Shown here piece by piece: positions 1 to 10,430 of a DNA stretch of 64,000 bases. Below the pieces are notes generated by a model. That model was not told the origin of the DNA, did no database searches, and worked only from the letters and a program-made list of their open reading frames with translations. The stretch comes from Effrenium voratum (Eukaryota > Sar > Dinophyceae > Suessiales > Symbiodiniaceae): positions 544,268-608,267 of the forward strand of contig CAUJNA010001757.1 in the NCBI GenBank assembly GCA_963377175.1. The letters are read 5' to 3'. Made by a program: the position numbers and the translations under genes. Each line of letters starts with the position of its first letter. Position 1 is the first letter of the stretch.

Positions 1-2199
1 AAAACGCTGATTTTCCGGCGGCCTAGATTGCTTCGCTGCAATCAAAGAGGCCTTTGCAACAACCCGGATTCCAGCTTGCAACCCAAGTTCCAGCTTGCAA
101 CCCAGGTTCCAGCGCACAACCAGCTCCAGGTTCCGGCTCGCAGTCCTAGTTTTACTCCTGAATCTTCCAAAACATAGCAATTTAGCAAAACGTCCGGAGA
201 CTACCACTTTTTCAGGGTCGCAATGAAAAGACACAGAGTTTTCAAACTCCTAGATTTTGATGTAGACTCCTAGAATTGAAAAGCACAAAGACCTGAAAAA
301 CCTACAAATCGCGATTCTTCAGTACTTGACGGAAGGAGCCTTCCAACTCAGGAATATTGAGAATCAGAATCGTTCACATGAAAATCTGAATCAATTTTGC
401 AGAACTCAATATTTTCGAATTTCGGAAGTACTCAGAATGGAAAACAGGAAAACACCACACCTAAAAAGCAGCGCCAAAAACAGCAACGCAAGAAACCGGG
501 GCGCACAGAGGTGCCATAATTGATGGGAGAGCCCACAGCGTAATTGCGTCCCAACAACGAAAAAGCGACATCTTTCCTCTTGTTCGCCCCAAGAACCACT
601 CCTAGTTTTGGACCTCGCCCCTGGAGGCTCAGAGGGTCTGCTGGAGATTTCCCGGCTGAAAAAGCAAAGAAATAAGCCAGAGACGGAGGACCCAGGCTGG
701 AAAAACATGCGGCCACGACCCTTCTTATGCCCCCAGGATCCAGACTCCGCACCCAACTCACCTGGCAACCACTCCAAACCCACTCCATTGGCCGTGTTAC
801 TAGGTGGTTGGGTCTCGATGATACGTGTAAATAAAAATATTTATATCAAGAACCCGCCCGATACCCAGGCACTGTATCAATCTCTATGGCGCCATATTAC
901 CAAAAAAGAAGGGCCTTGGGCCACAATGGCACATGTGTGACAAGCGACTGCCAGAAGGTGATTTGGAATTAAATTATGATTGCAAGGCTCTGTACTGCAG
1001 AAAACGATGTAGATCGATTCCGGACACACAAAAATAGTCAGTCACTCTAGTCACTTTCTTTTGCGACTCGGACATGTTTGTTTCGTCTTGCATCTACATA
1101 GTTTGTGCAAACTGAGCGCAACTGCATTCTAGTTCGCACACGGAAACGGCAGCAAAAGCCGACACCTAATCGTGCCCAAATGGCTTTGCATCTCATGAAT
1201 TGTGAAGATGCAGTGGCTTGAAAAACAGGGACTGATGTCTCCTAGTGAAACTATCGACTCACTCACTTCAGAAAAGATACTCTTGTAGGCGGCGAAGTTG
1301 ATATCGCAATTGGAGTAGTCTTGCGCACGACAGTTCAGAAGAGCAAATCTCGCGAGGATGTCGATTGGCTGGTTATCCCGTTGCGCAGTTGGGTTGCTGA
1401 TCATCGCTTGAGGAAGCGGGTCATGCTTTGTGGCTTTCAGCGCCACCGCTGGTTGTGATTTTTGCGCTTGCTGTAGCTGCTTGGATGAATATCCCCCATT
1501 CCATCTCTTGCTTAATCCTTCCATCCACTGTCTCGTACTGACGCGCCACTCCCCTCCAACCCCAAAATTTGTGGGGTCGCGCTTGCCGTCGGGCAGCAAG
1601 AAAACCACCCCCCTCACCCAAAAATCGCTGGGGTCGCAAGTGCGGCCGCAAGCACAGCGTAACACAGTTTGTTGTTTGCACCACCTGCGCCGAAAAACCG
1701 GCGCCAGCATGACGAAGACTTTCAGCAGGCGCGTGGGCCGACATAGAAAGGGACCCCAGAAGCCTATCGATGAGAAAGACAAATGTACTTCGATCGCTAG
1801 CAGAACACCAATACTTTGCTCCCAAGGCTACTGAAGAGATTGTGCTAGCAGGCGTAGTTTTCGCAGGTTCCAGAATAACCCAGAATAATGCCAAAACAAA
1901 ATTCAAAAAATATTGCGGCTGCGGCCCATGTTGCGAGCTGGAATCCGGGCGCGGGTTGCGCTCAGGGCCTGGTTGCAAAGCTGGAACCTGGTCCGGGTTG
2001 CCGAAGTGGCACAGTGGATGGGGGCTATGCTATCCCGGGTTTTTTCAGGTGCGGCCAGCCACGCGAAGAAGCTTGCGCGAAAGGAAAGAAGCTATCGCGG
2101 AGCTTGTCAAGAACTCTGTTCAGCACGTTGCGCACTTTACTGGCCGCAGGCTGTGACTCCGGTTGGTTGGTGCAGCTGCTCACCCACACGTGCGCAGGG
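1..2199. other. No recognisable gene
   Basis: Short reading frames exist on both strands, but none has motifs, a coherent composition or a partner frame that I can assign. The first 300 bases contain a few near-copies of a 'caacccaagttccagcttg' phrase, a weak short repeat. I see no RNA gene. Confidence 0.5.
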
Positions 2200-3105
2200 C
2201 ACCACAATGTCGGCTGAGCTCTGGGCTGCACGGCAGGCGCTGGAGGAAGAGATTCGAGGAGCCAGCTTTTCTGGCAAGCAGGTGGCCCGCCTGCAGCATC
2301 TCGGGCTTTCCTCGAAGCGCAGCATGCGGGCCAGACGCTGTACTACACGCAGGCCGTTGACAAGCACAAGTCTTTGTCTGCAGGGTCAGTGGCGTGGGCG
2401 CTGAAGGTCGTGAAATGACAAAGACCGGCTACTTGATGGGCATGCGCCCTCCTGGGACAATGGGAGTTCGCATCCACCTGCACGCACAGGAGCCTGCCCT
2501 GCCGCAACGCGCTACGTGCTATGTGTCTGAAGTACCACCCACTGGCAGTGATCGTGGAAGTGGAGGACTTGGAGCGCAACAAGTACATTGTCTCAGAGTC
2601 GGATTGCCACAAGGGCATTTATACATCCGGCCAGTGACTGAGCACGCCTTGGTTCGCGCTGAGGCAGAAGACCACCGTGACTCGCCAGCAGCTTCCTTTG
2701 GCACCTCGGCGCGTGCTCACGCACTTCGGTCTGCAGGGCTCACTGCCAGATGCGGCTTGGTCGCTTTCTTGACACAGCCATCTTGGATGAAGGACGGAGA
2801 TTTTGCATTGGCACTTTGTGTGATGCTTTCCAGAGCCCGCAAGCCGGACGATTTGTGGCTCGTGGATCTGCCTGGCCGAAGCTGTTTCAAGAAGTTGCTT
2901 TGCGAGCGGAACGCCTGGTAGAACGCATGCGGGCAACTGAGCAGCAGTCCGACAGAGATCAGGCCGACGCGGAGAAGTACACTGGGCGCTTGGGCTGGAC
3001 GAGCAGTCCACATATTCGGGCCCACGCGCAAGCTAGGTCCACCCCGGCTGCTCCGAAGAGGCGGCGCGCGACGGGCAAGCATAGCGCAAGTGCGAGGCTG
3101 TGACC
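2200..3105 (+). pseudogene. Relic of Pif1-like SF1 helicase, C-terminal part
   Basis: Read through several frames, this stretch gives one coherent helicase tail. In order: a 'TLYYTQAVDKHKSLSA' segment (about 2,330-2,380), 'TKTGYLMGM' (about 2,416-2,445), a 'PLAVIVEVEDLERNKY' strand (about 2,530-2,590), 'VTRQQLPLAPRRVLTHFGLQ' (about 2,665-2,730; 'LTHFGLQGS' resembles SF1 motif V), 'ALALCVMLSRARKPDDLWLV' (about 2,800-2,865; resembles motif VI, YVALSRA), and a charged helical tail 'AERLVERMRATEQQSD' ending in 'GRLGW' near 3,000. Pif1-family helicases are ATP-driven 5'-3' DNA helicases and also occur in Helitron transposons. The N-terminal ATPase half (Walker A) is not visible upstream. At least four frame changes and stops break it, so it is a relic unless these are sequencing indels. 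Whether it came from a Helitron or a host gene is open. Confidence 0.6.
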
Positions 3106-3545
3106 GCAATATCCGCAAACGAAGCTGCTTTCGGGAATGACGAGGTCTGTGCGTTCTTCTTGCGCACTCTACGCCTGCCAAGCAGACGTGTTGTTTGCAA
3201 ACGTCGCTGCGCTAGGCAGGCGCACAGCATGGCGCCATATTTTTGGCGTCGACTAAGAAGAGGGCACGCCAGAAGCCACACGTGCGAGGTGTGTTTCACA
3301 TGCATCATGTTTGCTTCGTGGATTAGACCAAACTTGAACTGCACCAAGCGCAAACGCACACAAACGCAAGCGCGCAAACGCACGCTCGCACGAGCTGCGC
3401 CCGCGCGAGCTGCCAACATCTTGTTCACGCAGAACACGCGAACACAAGCCGCAAGAGGTGCGATGAGCGACCCCACGCACAGACGTAAACAGACGCCCGA
3501 CGCGCCTGCAAGCACGCACACACACACATGCAGACCAACAAACAC
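3106..3545. other. No gene; transition into CA-rich repeat
   Basis: This is high-GC sequence without a supported reading frame. From about 3,340 it becomes increasingly CA/CG-dinucleotide rich and grades into the microsatellite that follows. Confidence 0.4.
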
Positions 3546-4080
3546 ACCCATTCACACACGCAAATTAAACACCCACGCACACACACACAAAAACAAACAA
3601 ACAAACAAACAAACAAACAAACAAACAAACAAACAGTTAAACAAACAGTTAGACCCACGCGCACACACACACACACACGCACACACGACATCAATCAATC
3701 ACTCAGCCAATCAATCAAGCAAACAAACACACAAACACACAAACACACACCCAAAAATACACACACACACACATGCACAAACACAAGCAAACACACACAC
3801 AAACACACAGACACACAGACACACACACAAATACACAGACACACAGACACACAGACACACAGACACACAGACACACAGACACACAGACACACACACACAC
3901 GCACACACACACACACGCACACACACACACACACAGCCACACACACGCACGCACAGCCACACCCACGCACGCACAGCCACACCCACGCACGCACGCGCTC
4001 ACACACACACGCACGCACGAGCGCATGCACGCACGCACGCACCCACACACACACACACACGCCGACGCCAAACACAGAGA
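3546..4080. repeat. Compound CA-rich microsatellite with (AAAC)n block
   Basis: The block is runs of ACAC interrupted by short higher-order units. It includes a pure (AAAC)n tract at about 3,590-3,634, an 'acacagacacacag' tract at about 3,805-3,895, and 'cgcacgcac' units from about 3,945 to 4,045. All six frames stay open over most of it only because the repeat lacks stop codons; the His/Thr-rich and Cys/Val-rich translations are not genes. Confidence 0.9.
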
Positions 4081-4194
4081 CGCTCATAAAATACATGCGC
4101 GCACGCACGGATGCTTGCTGCCTGATCCGCTTGAGACGCTCACACAACACGCAAGCAACACATCCACTAACATCCCCGCGCGTCGGCTTGATTT

Positions 4195-4610
4195 GCTTTG
4201 GTAGTTTGGAAGATGTGGCAGCCAAGTGCTGCGTGGGAACAGAACACAAGCAACATCTCTTCCTTGGCAACCACTCGCCTAGCCTCCCTGCGTGTCGGTT
4301 TGATCTGCTTGCAATTGATGCTTGGAGAACTTGTAAGGTGCAGCAGCCAAGTGTTGCGCGCGAACTTTCTGCACGCAAACGTAGCTGCGTCTGAAGCGAC
4401 GCGGTCTGCGCGGTGTCGTGATGCAGGTTGCGTTTGGCTGGCAATCCGCAGCCTTTGGCCCTGTGCACCATTACTATCGGAATTAATTTCTTGAACTTAA
4501 TGCGTGCGTAATTCAAAGATGCGGCAGCCAAGTGCTGCTGCGAACAGCACTCGAGCAACACCTCCTCCTGGCACACGCACACATGTGCTGAGCAGGAGAA
4601 CCACCGTGTC
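4195..4610 (+). repeat. Degenerate ~120-150-bp repeat with GCAGCcaagtGCTGC hairpin, three copies
   Basis: Three diverged copies follow one another. Each contains the phrase 'gatgcggcagccaagtgctg' (or close to it), followed by a 'caagcaacacctcctcctgg' phrase, 'accact..cc' and 'cctgcgtgtcggtttgat'. The core GCAGC-CAAGT-GCTGC is a 5-bp inverted repeat with a 5-nt loop, near 4,213, 4,344 and 4,520. Further copies lie at about 5,604-5,700 and 13,690-14,160, with a deleted copy near 9,035. Confidence 0.75.
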
Positions 4611-4619
4611 CTTCTTGTG

Positions 4620-4930
4620 AAGCACACACACACAATGCGTGTTCCAGGTGTACAAATTGTACACCTGGAACACGCATATGTGTTCACCTAGGACACGCTA
4701 ATGTCTTCACGTGGAACACACATGTGTTCACTTGGAACCCAATGAAAAGCGTGTGCAATTCAGACACGCATGTGTGTACACGTGGAACACACGTGTGTTC
4801 ACCTGGAACACAAACACGTGCAATTAAAGCACACATGTGTGTACATGTGGGACACACATATGTACAGCACTGGGGCACAAATATGTGTCCAGGAACACCG
4901 CGTGTGCGATTAAAGCAACGCAACGCGTGC
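4620..4930. repeat. Palindromic ACACATGTGT tandem array
   Basis: This is a degenerate tandem array built from 'acacacatgtgttcac' and 'cacgtggaacacac' phrases. Many units are themselves palindromic (ACACATGTGT). A related short stretch occurs at about 10,335-10,430. Confidence 0.75.
4635..4677. repeat. Perfect inverted repeat, 21-bp arms, 1-nt spacer
   Basis: The left arm (4,635-4,655) and right arm (4,657-4,677) are exact reverse complements around a single A at 4,656. The centre reads GTACAAATTGTAC. It sits at the left end of the ACACATGTGT array and could extrude as a cruciform. Confidence 0.95.
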
Positions 4931-5079
4931 CGGGTTCACGACTGCATCTGTGTTGAAGCGCAGAAAGCCACAAGCTGTTGGCATGTTTGTGCTTGCCCGT
5001 CAGTCCTCAACTGTTTGGGGTCTCTGCTGGTGTAATTATCTTCTTCTTGAATTTGGAACCCTTGGCCTCGGCTTTGACC

Positions 5080-5361
5080 TTGCCACCCATGGCCGACAGC
5101 GCCAAATTCTTGGTGTTTGTGGGCTGTGAACGAATCAGCCGGGGTCTTTGCTGGGCTTCTTGGCTTAAAAGCGTCACGAAGTGTGTTGAGGAGCAGGGCC
5201 TGGGGCTGCAAGCACAGGCACAAGCGACTGACGCGGACTGCGCGGGCGTCGTTCGTGCTTATGTCAAGCGCCGGAAGATAGTAGGCCTGGAAGACAAGGC
5301 GGCAGGCGTGATAGTTCAGCGCAGCATGCGAGGACAGCGCGGCGTGCTGGATAACTCATAG
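5080..5361 (+). pseudogene. Unknown coding fragment ending 'RGVLDNS'
   Basis: An open frame reads from about 'MADSAKFLVFVGCERIS' (5,089) through 'EEQGLGLQAQAQATDADCAG' to 'VQRSMRGQRGVLDNS' and a stop at 5,361. The same protein tail, frameshifted, occurs at about 8,640-8,820, and the DNA similarity continues about 70 bases past the stop. Repetition of the same reading supports former coding, but I recognise no family. It may be a fragment of a duplicated gene or of a mobile element. Confidence 0.35.
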
Positions 5362-5603
5362 TCGATTGCGATGGTTCATGTAAGTTGACACTTCTCAGTT
5401 TAAGCCTCAAGCAGCGCTACATTGATTTTCCTTGTTCGCACGCTCGCGAGTATACGCGGTTGGGAAACCACTCCAATAGCCTCCCTGCCTGCCAGCTTGA
5501 TCTTCCAAAGTAGTCTACGCTTGACCTGCAATCTGCACTTCTCGGCACGCGCGCCAAAAAGAAAGTCTGTCAGTTTTACGCTCTTGCGTTTGACGCTTGA
5601 GGA

Positions 5604-5700
5604 TTGCGAAAGATGCGGGCAGCCAAGTGCTGCGTGAAAACAGCACACAAGCAACACCCCTCCTGGGCAACCACTCCACTACCCCCCTGCGTGTCGGATT
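5604..5700 (+). repeat. Single copy of the GCAGC-hairpin repeat
   Basis: It carries 'cagccaagtgctgcgtg', then 'acacaagcaacacccctcct' and 'ccctgcgtgtcggattgac'. This matches the units at 4.2-4.6 and 13.7-14.2 kb. Confidence 0.75.
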
Positions 5701-6149
5701 GACTGCAGGGGTTCAGGAGCGGGACCTAGCTCGGGGCTACGTAGCCCGTCATGGCCAGGCAGCCCGCGCAGGCAAGGAAACTCTTGCACCTAGGCAGCTG
5801 CCGCCATCCTAGTCATGCCTGCCACCCGCATCCACTGCGCTCCCAAGCTCCCCGGCATAGGGGCAAAACAGCATGACGTCATCAGACAGCAGCAGCCGCC
5901 AGCAAGCTCTTCCCCCCGCAATGCCTTGCAGGGGTACTAAGACAACTAGAGGACGATTTGCCCAAAGCATTTTTTCCACAGGTGCTCATCCAGCTGCGGA
6001 GACACCTTTTTACATCGCTGCGGCGAGCGTGTCTGCGCGCGGCGATGCTCAGTGTGTATGGTCACATGAGAGCTCCATCTCATCATCCTACTTTCCTCTC
6101 GAACTGCGCCGCGCGATTTCTCACGAAAGTGGTCTGCGTAAGCTGCATT
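5701..6149. other. No recognisable gene
   Basis: I see nothing beyond short frames. It leads into the tandem arrays. Confidence 0.4.
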
Positions 6150-6547
6150 GTTCCAGGCTGCTGCGCGCAAGTTGCTCTCTGCAAGCTGCTGCGCGCAAGT
6201 GCTCTGTGCAAGTTGCTCTGCGCAAGTGCTCTGAGCAAGTTGCTCTGCGCAAGTGCTCTGCGCCAGTTGCTCCGCGCAAGCGCTTTGCGCATGTGCTCTG
6301 CGCAAGTTGGTCTGTGCAAGTTGCTCTGCGCCTGCTCTGTGCAAGTTGCTCTGCGCAAGTGCTCTGAGCAAGTTGCTCTGCGCAAGGGCTCTGCGCCAGT
6401 TGCTCCGTGCAAGCGCTTTGCGCATGTGCTCTGTGCAAGTTGGTCTGTGCAAGTTGCTCTGCGCAAGTGCTTTGTGCAATTGCTCAAGTTGCTCTGCAAG
6501 TTGCTCTGCGCAAGTGACTCTGCGCAAGTTGCTCTGCGCAAGTGCTG
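6150..6547 (+). repeat. ~13/14-bp tandem array (gcaagttgctctgc)
   Basis: About 30 head-to-tail units alternate between 'gcaagttgctctgc' and 'gcaagtgctctgtg/cg'. The array stays open in several frames because the unit lacks stops. The core AAGTTGCTC resembles the 13-bp satellite at 23-25 and 29-30 kb. Confidence 0.9.
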
Positions 6548-6985
6548 CCGGAGCTGCGGGGGTGTGCTCCGCGTACTACGTTTGTACTTAAAAGTTGCGA
6601 TTCTCCAGCCGGAGCTGCGGGGGTGTGCTCCGCGTACTACGTTTGTACTTAAAAGTTGCGATTTTCCAGCCTGAGCTGCGGGAGCACGCTCCGCATACTA
6701 CGTCTGTACTTAAAAATTGCGATTTTCCACCCGGAGCTGCAGGAGCACGCTCCGCGTACTACGTTTGTACTTAAAAGTTGCGATTTTCAAGCCGGAGCTG
6801 CGGGGGTGTGCTCCGCGTACTACGTTTGCACTTAAAAGTTGCGATTTTCCAGCCTGAGCTGCGGGAGCACGCTCCGCACACTACGTCTGTACTTAAAAGT
6901 TACGATTTTCCAGCCGGAGCTGCAGGAGCACGCTCCGCGTACTACGTTTGTACTTAAAAGCTGCGATTTTCAAGCCGGAGCTGCC
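6547..6985 (+). repeat. 61-bp tandem array, about 7 copies
   Basis: Each unit starts with 'gccggagctgcgg', continues with 'ctccgcgtactacgtttgta' and ends 'cttaaaagttgcgattttc'. Successive starts at 6,547 and 6,608 give the 61-bp period. Two variants alternate, one with 'gggtgtg' and one with 'gagcacg' after the opening phrase. Confidence 0.92.
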
Positions 6986-6986
6986 G

Positions 6987-7060
6987 CGGACCAGGGGGGA
7001 ATCGAACCCGCGACCGCGGGATTGCGAAAGCAGGCGCGCAAACCACGAGACAACTTCCAA
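6987..7060 (-). tRNA. tRNA-like sequence (probable tRNA pseudogene)
   Basis: On the minus strand the 3' half looks like a tRNA: a T arm GCGGG-TTCGATT-CCCCC (one mismatch) followed by CTGGTCC and G in acceptor and discriminator positions. A box-A-like 'TTGTCTCGTGG' lies at the right distance upstream. The 5' acceptor strand does not pair with CTGGTCC and the anticodon stem is poor, so a functional tRNA is unlikely. It sits exactly at the junction between the 61-bp and 73-bp arrays. A tRNA-derived SINE head is an alternative. Confidence 0.4.
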
Positions 7061-7085
7061 AGGCCGTTTCGCGAGCAAGAATATT

Positions 7086-7650
7086 GCACGGCGCCACAGC
7101 GAGAGCGCTTCGACACGCACAATCTCCGCAGAGGGTTCGCCGAGACTAAGACAAATTCGCACGGCGCCACAGCGAGAGCGCTTCGACGCGCACGATCTCC
7201 GCAGAGGGTCGCGCGCGCACCGCAGAAATCGTAAAAAGTCCTCAGTTTTTGAACCTCGACCACGCGAATCTCCGCAGAGGGTCGCGCGCGGCCAGCAGAA
7301 ATCGTAAAAAGTCCACAGTTTTTGAACATCGACCACGCGAATCTCCGCAGAGGGTCGCGCGCGCATGCTAAAAAACGTAAAAAGTCCCCAGTTTTTGAAC
7401 CTCGACCACGCGAATCTCCGCAGAGGGTCGCGCACGCACCGCAGAAATCGTAAACAGTCGTCAGTTTTTGACCCTCGACCACGCGAATCTCCGCAGAGGG
7501 TCGCGCGCGGCCAGCAGAAATCGTAAAAAGCCCTCAGTTTTTGAACCTCGACCACGCGAATCTCCGCAGAGGGCCGCGCGCGCACCGCAGACATCGTAAA
7601 AAGTCCTCAGTTTTTGAACCTCGACCACGCGAATCTCCGCAGAGGGTCGC
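7086..7650 (+). repeat. 73-bp tandem array, about 7.7 copies
   Basis: The conserved phrase 'cgaatctccgcagagggtcg' recurs with an exact 73-bp period; the 'gaac' landmark falls at 7,251, 7,324, 7,397, 7,470, 7,543 and 7,616. The first two units (from 7,086 and 7,159) are divergent and carry 'ggcgccacagcgagagcgct'. Similar phrases ('gcgcaaagggttcgcc', 'gcgccacagcgag') appear around 23,480-23,630. Confidence 0.92.
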
Positions 7651-7741
7651 AATCCCGAGCGACGATCAAGCTCCCGCCCCGGCGCCTTAGAAACCTAAAC
7701 TAACTTACATAGCTGCTAACGCCGAAGCTCTAAGCTCTACC

Positions 7742-7951
7742 TAACTTGGCTCTATGTAACTTGGCTCTATGTAACTTGGCTCTATGTAACTTGGCTCTAT
7801 GTAACTTGGCTCTATGTAACTTGGCTCTATGTAACTTGGCTCTATGTAACTTGGCTCTATGTAACTTGGCTCTATGTAACTTGGCTCTATGTAACTTGGC
7901 TCTATGTAACTTGGCTCTATGTAACTTGGCTCTATGTAACTTGGCTCTATG
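7742..7951 (+). repeat. 15-bp perfect tandem array, 14 copies
   Basis: The unit 'taacttggctctatg' is repeated 14 times without a mismatch, then a partial copy. Because 15 is a multiple of three, every frame reads as a 5-residue peptide repeat with no stop. I see no reason to call it a gene. Confidence 0.95.
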
Positions 7952-8087
7952 TAACTTGTCCAAGGGCTCCGCACGGAAGAACCCTTCGCGATGCTTTCGG
8001 GAAAAACAGCAAACCGCAAGCAGCAAGGTGTCTGCTGCATTCCGCTGCTAACGCCGCCCTCAGCAACTACGCAGGAAAAAGAACCCG

Positions 8088-8820
8088 GCGCTGCCAGAGC
8101 AATGTTTCTCGGCACGAACACACGCCTGGTCACGAGCATCTGGTGTCAAACTTTTAGTCGGGTGTGCAGAGTTTGCTAGGTTGGCCCAAAAGCATAAACC
8201 CATGTCGTGTCCATGCGGAGTGTGCTCACGCACGCTTCTCAACGACGTCGCGCGCGAGTACTTTCAGGAGTGCCTGGGCAGCATCGGTCTGGGGTCCTGC
8301 GATCCGGTCGCGGTTACGAGAGAGCGCGGCTTCTTGGTGGAGCAGGCCATTTCTTTTCGGCGTTTGGTTCAGCCCACGGACAAGCCCTTGCTCGCGCTGC
8401 AAGAATGAGAGCAAGCGCTACGAGCGCAACTCAGCGCGGTCCGCGCAGAGAAAGCTGGAGTACAAATACCTGATGGCAGCAGAGGCTCACTGCAGCGCGT
8501 GCATGCGCTACTACGTGCAGAAGTGTCACGTGGACCGGCACTGCCAATCCTGCTTCAAGAATGCAGCGCGCTGGGCTTTGAAAGAATCGGCCGGGGTCCG
8601 GTCTTTGCCGGGCTTCTTGGCCAACAAGCGTCACGGTGTTTTTTGAGGAGCAGGGCCGGGGGCTGCAAGCACAAGCACAAATCACTGACGCGGACTGCGC
8701 GGGTCGTTTGCGCTTGTGTGGCAAGTTCCTGAAGCTAGTAGGCCTGGAAGAGAAGCGGCAGGCGTCATAGTTCAGCGCAGCATGCGAGGACATCGCGGCG
8801 TGCTGGATAACTCATAGTCG
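8088..8820 (+). pseudogene. Degenerate cysteine-containing protein module, copy 1
   Basis: This copy matches 9,832-10,290 over about 390 bp. The shared reading is 'KPMSCPCGVCSRTLLNDVAR' followed by 'LGSIG' (about 8,198-8,290). A second shared frame gives 'ALRAQLSAVRAEKAGVQI' (about 8,420-8,475), a likely helix. Further on, copy 1 has a Cys/His cluster ('CSACMRYYVQKCHVDRHCQS') in one frame and the 'GLQAQAQITDADCAG' tail, also seen at 5.2 kb, in another. Frames change at least twice, and I recognise no family. Confidence 0.35.
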
Positions 8821-9831
8821 ATTGCGATGGTTCATGTAAATTGACACTTCTCCATTTAAGCCTCAAACAGTGCGACAGTCATTTTCCTTGTCTGCTTCCG
8901 ATGCAGTTCACGTTTGACCGTCAACCCGCACTTCTTGGCCAGCGCGCCATTGCTGGCATCGAATAGAAAGTCTGTCAGTTTGATTTTCTTGCATTGATGC
9001 TTGAGTTCTTGCACTTAATGCTTGGAGAAATTGAAAGATGCGGCAGCCTCCACTAGCATCCTTGCATGTTGGGGTGAACTGAAGGAAGTTCGTGTTCGAA
9101 GGAAGGCGTCAGGTGTGCGCGTGGCGCGCGCGTCGTGTCTGAGGGCCGCTGCTGATTGTGATGCATAAGCAACCAAGTTGAGCGACCGCAGCCTTTCTGT
9201 AGCCGAGACTGACTCCTGTGTGTGGGCAGATGGCTCCGCAAATGGCTTCCAGCCGATGACCACAAAGGTGTTGTGGGTGGGACTGGCGCCGGCGGAGCCA
9301 GATCTGCTGAGCTCCCAGCCGGCCGCGGTGGCGCGGCCGGTGGGGACTGCTCACTCTTGCAGCGCAGGCGCTAGCAAATAGCAGCATTGCTGTTTCGTTG
9401 CCCCATTTTGTTCAGCATCCTACCGCGCTGGCGCAGGCACTTTGTTGCTGCCCCAAGTACTCCATGCATGCGGGCGACCCAGGGGCCTTGCCCGCACACC
9501 GGATCATCATCTCCGCACATGGGGTGCATCACACTCGTGGCCCCGCACTGGGTTGCACAAGCTTGTTCGGCGGCTGCGTGTTCATGCGGTAGCTAATTCT
9601 GTTCGCATGTGCGCTTTGGGCGTCTGAGAAAGCTAGTGTCTTGGAGAGGTGGACCAAGCGATGGGACCAAGCCCCGTGGGTGTGATTTGCAGATTGGAAG
9701 CAAGGTGTCCGCTGCGTTCCGCTGCTAACGCCGCCCTCTGCGACGCGGACTGTGCGGGCGGGGGCGTCGCCAGCGGCAGCAGCGAGATTTTCCAGAAGTT
9801 GCTATCGGTCTTGCGCAGGCAAAAGAACGGC
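8821..9831. other. No recognisable gene; scattered repeat pieces
   Basis: It includes a partial hairpin-repeat copy near 9,000-9,080. There is a 'DADCAG' fragment near 9,745 but no continuous supported gene. Confidence 0.35.
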
Positions 9832-10290
9832 GATGCCAGAGCAATGTTTCTTGGCACACACACACGTCTGGTCACGAGCATCTGATGTCGGCCGTGCAGA
9901 GTTTGCTAGGTTTGCCCAAAAGGAAAAACCCATGTCGTGTCCAAGCGGAGTGTGCTCACGCACGCTTCTCAACGACGTCGCGCGCGAGTTCTTTCAGGAG
10001 TACCTGGGCAGCATCGGTCATGGCGACTGTGCGCAGCGCAAACGAGGGCTGCGAGCACCGCTAAGGCATCTGGTCTGAAGAGGAGGATTTCCAGTCACAG
10101 CGCGGCTTATTGGGGCCACTTTTCGGCGCAGCGGCTGCACGGCAGTTCAGCTCCACGGCCAAGCTCTTACAAAGTTGGAGCAAGCGCTACGAGCGCAACT
10201 CAGCGCGGTCCGCGCAGAGAAAGCCGGAGTACAAATCAGCACCGCGCAGGAACTGAGGTTGGGCAAGCGCGTGCGATACCGGGCGAGCGC
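9832..10290 (+). pseudogene. Degenerate cysteine-containing protein module, copy 2
   Basis: This is the second copy of the 8.09-kb module. 'KPMSCPSGVCSRTLLNDVAR' reads at about 9,928-9,990. After a diverged middle, a helical frame 'KLEQALRAQLSAVRAEKAG' continues through 'LRLGKRVRYRASARV' to a stop near 10,300. Differences from copy 1 include Cys-to-Ser and Cys-to-Tyr changes, so a conserved metal site is doubtful. Confidence 0.35.
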
Positions 10291-10334
10291 GCGCGTTTGA
10301 ACGCAAGTGTGGCTGCGCAAGCGCGCGGTCACAT

Positions 10335-10430
10335 GGGCAATTCAGACACACATGTCCAATTCAGACACACATGTGTGTGTGTGTGTGTGTGCGTACCTGT
10401 GGAACACACATATGTATACGAATGAAACAG
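10335..10430. repeat. Short ACACATGTGT / (TG)n stretch
   Basis: Two 'ttcagacacacatgt' units are followed by a pure (TG)n run and 'ggaacacacatatgtatac'. It is related to the array at 4.62-4.93 kb. Confidence 0.7.

Noticed and set aside
3100..4690. Long frames of 288-330 codons on both strands over the first CA-rich block
   Set aside because: Same artefact of CA/TG repeats; no non-repeat protein sequence is attached.
6150..7600. Candidate CRISPR-like array (regular repeats)
   Set aside because: Units are contiguous tandem repeats without unique spacers, in eukaryotic-type sequence; no cas genes.
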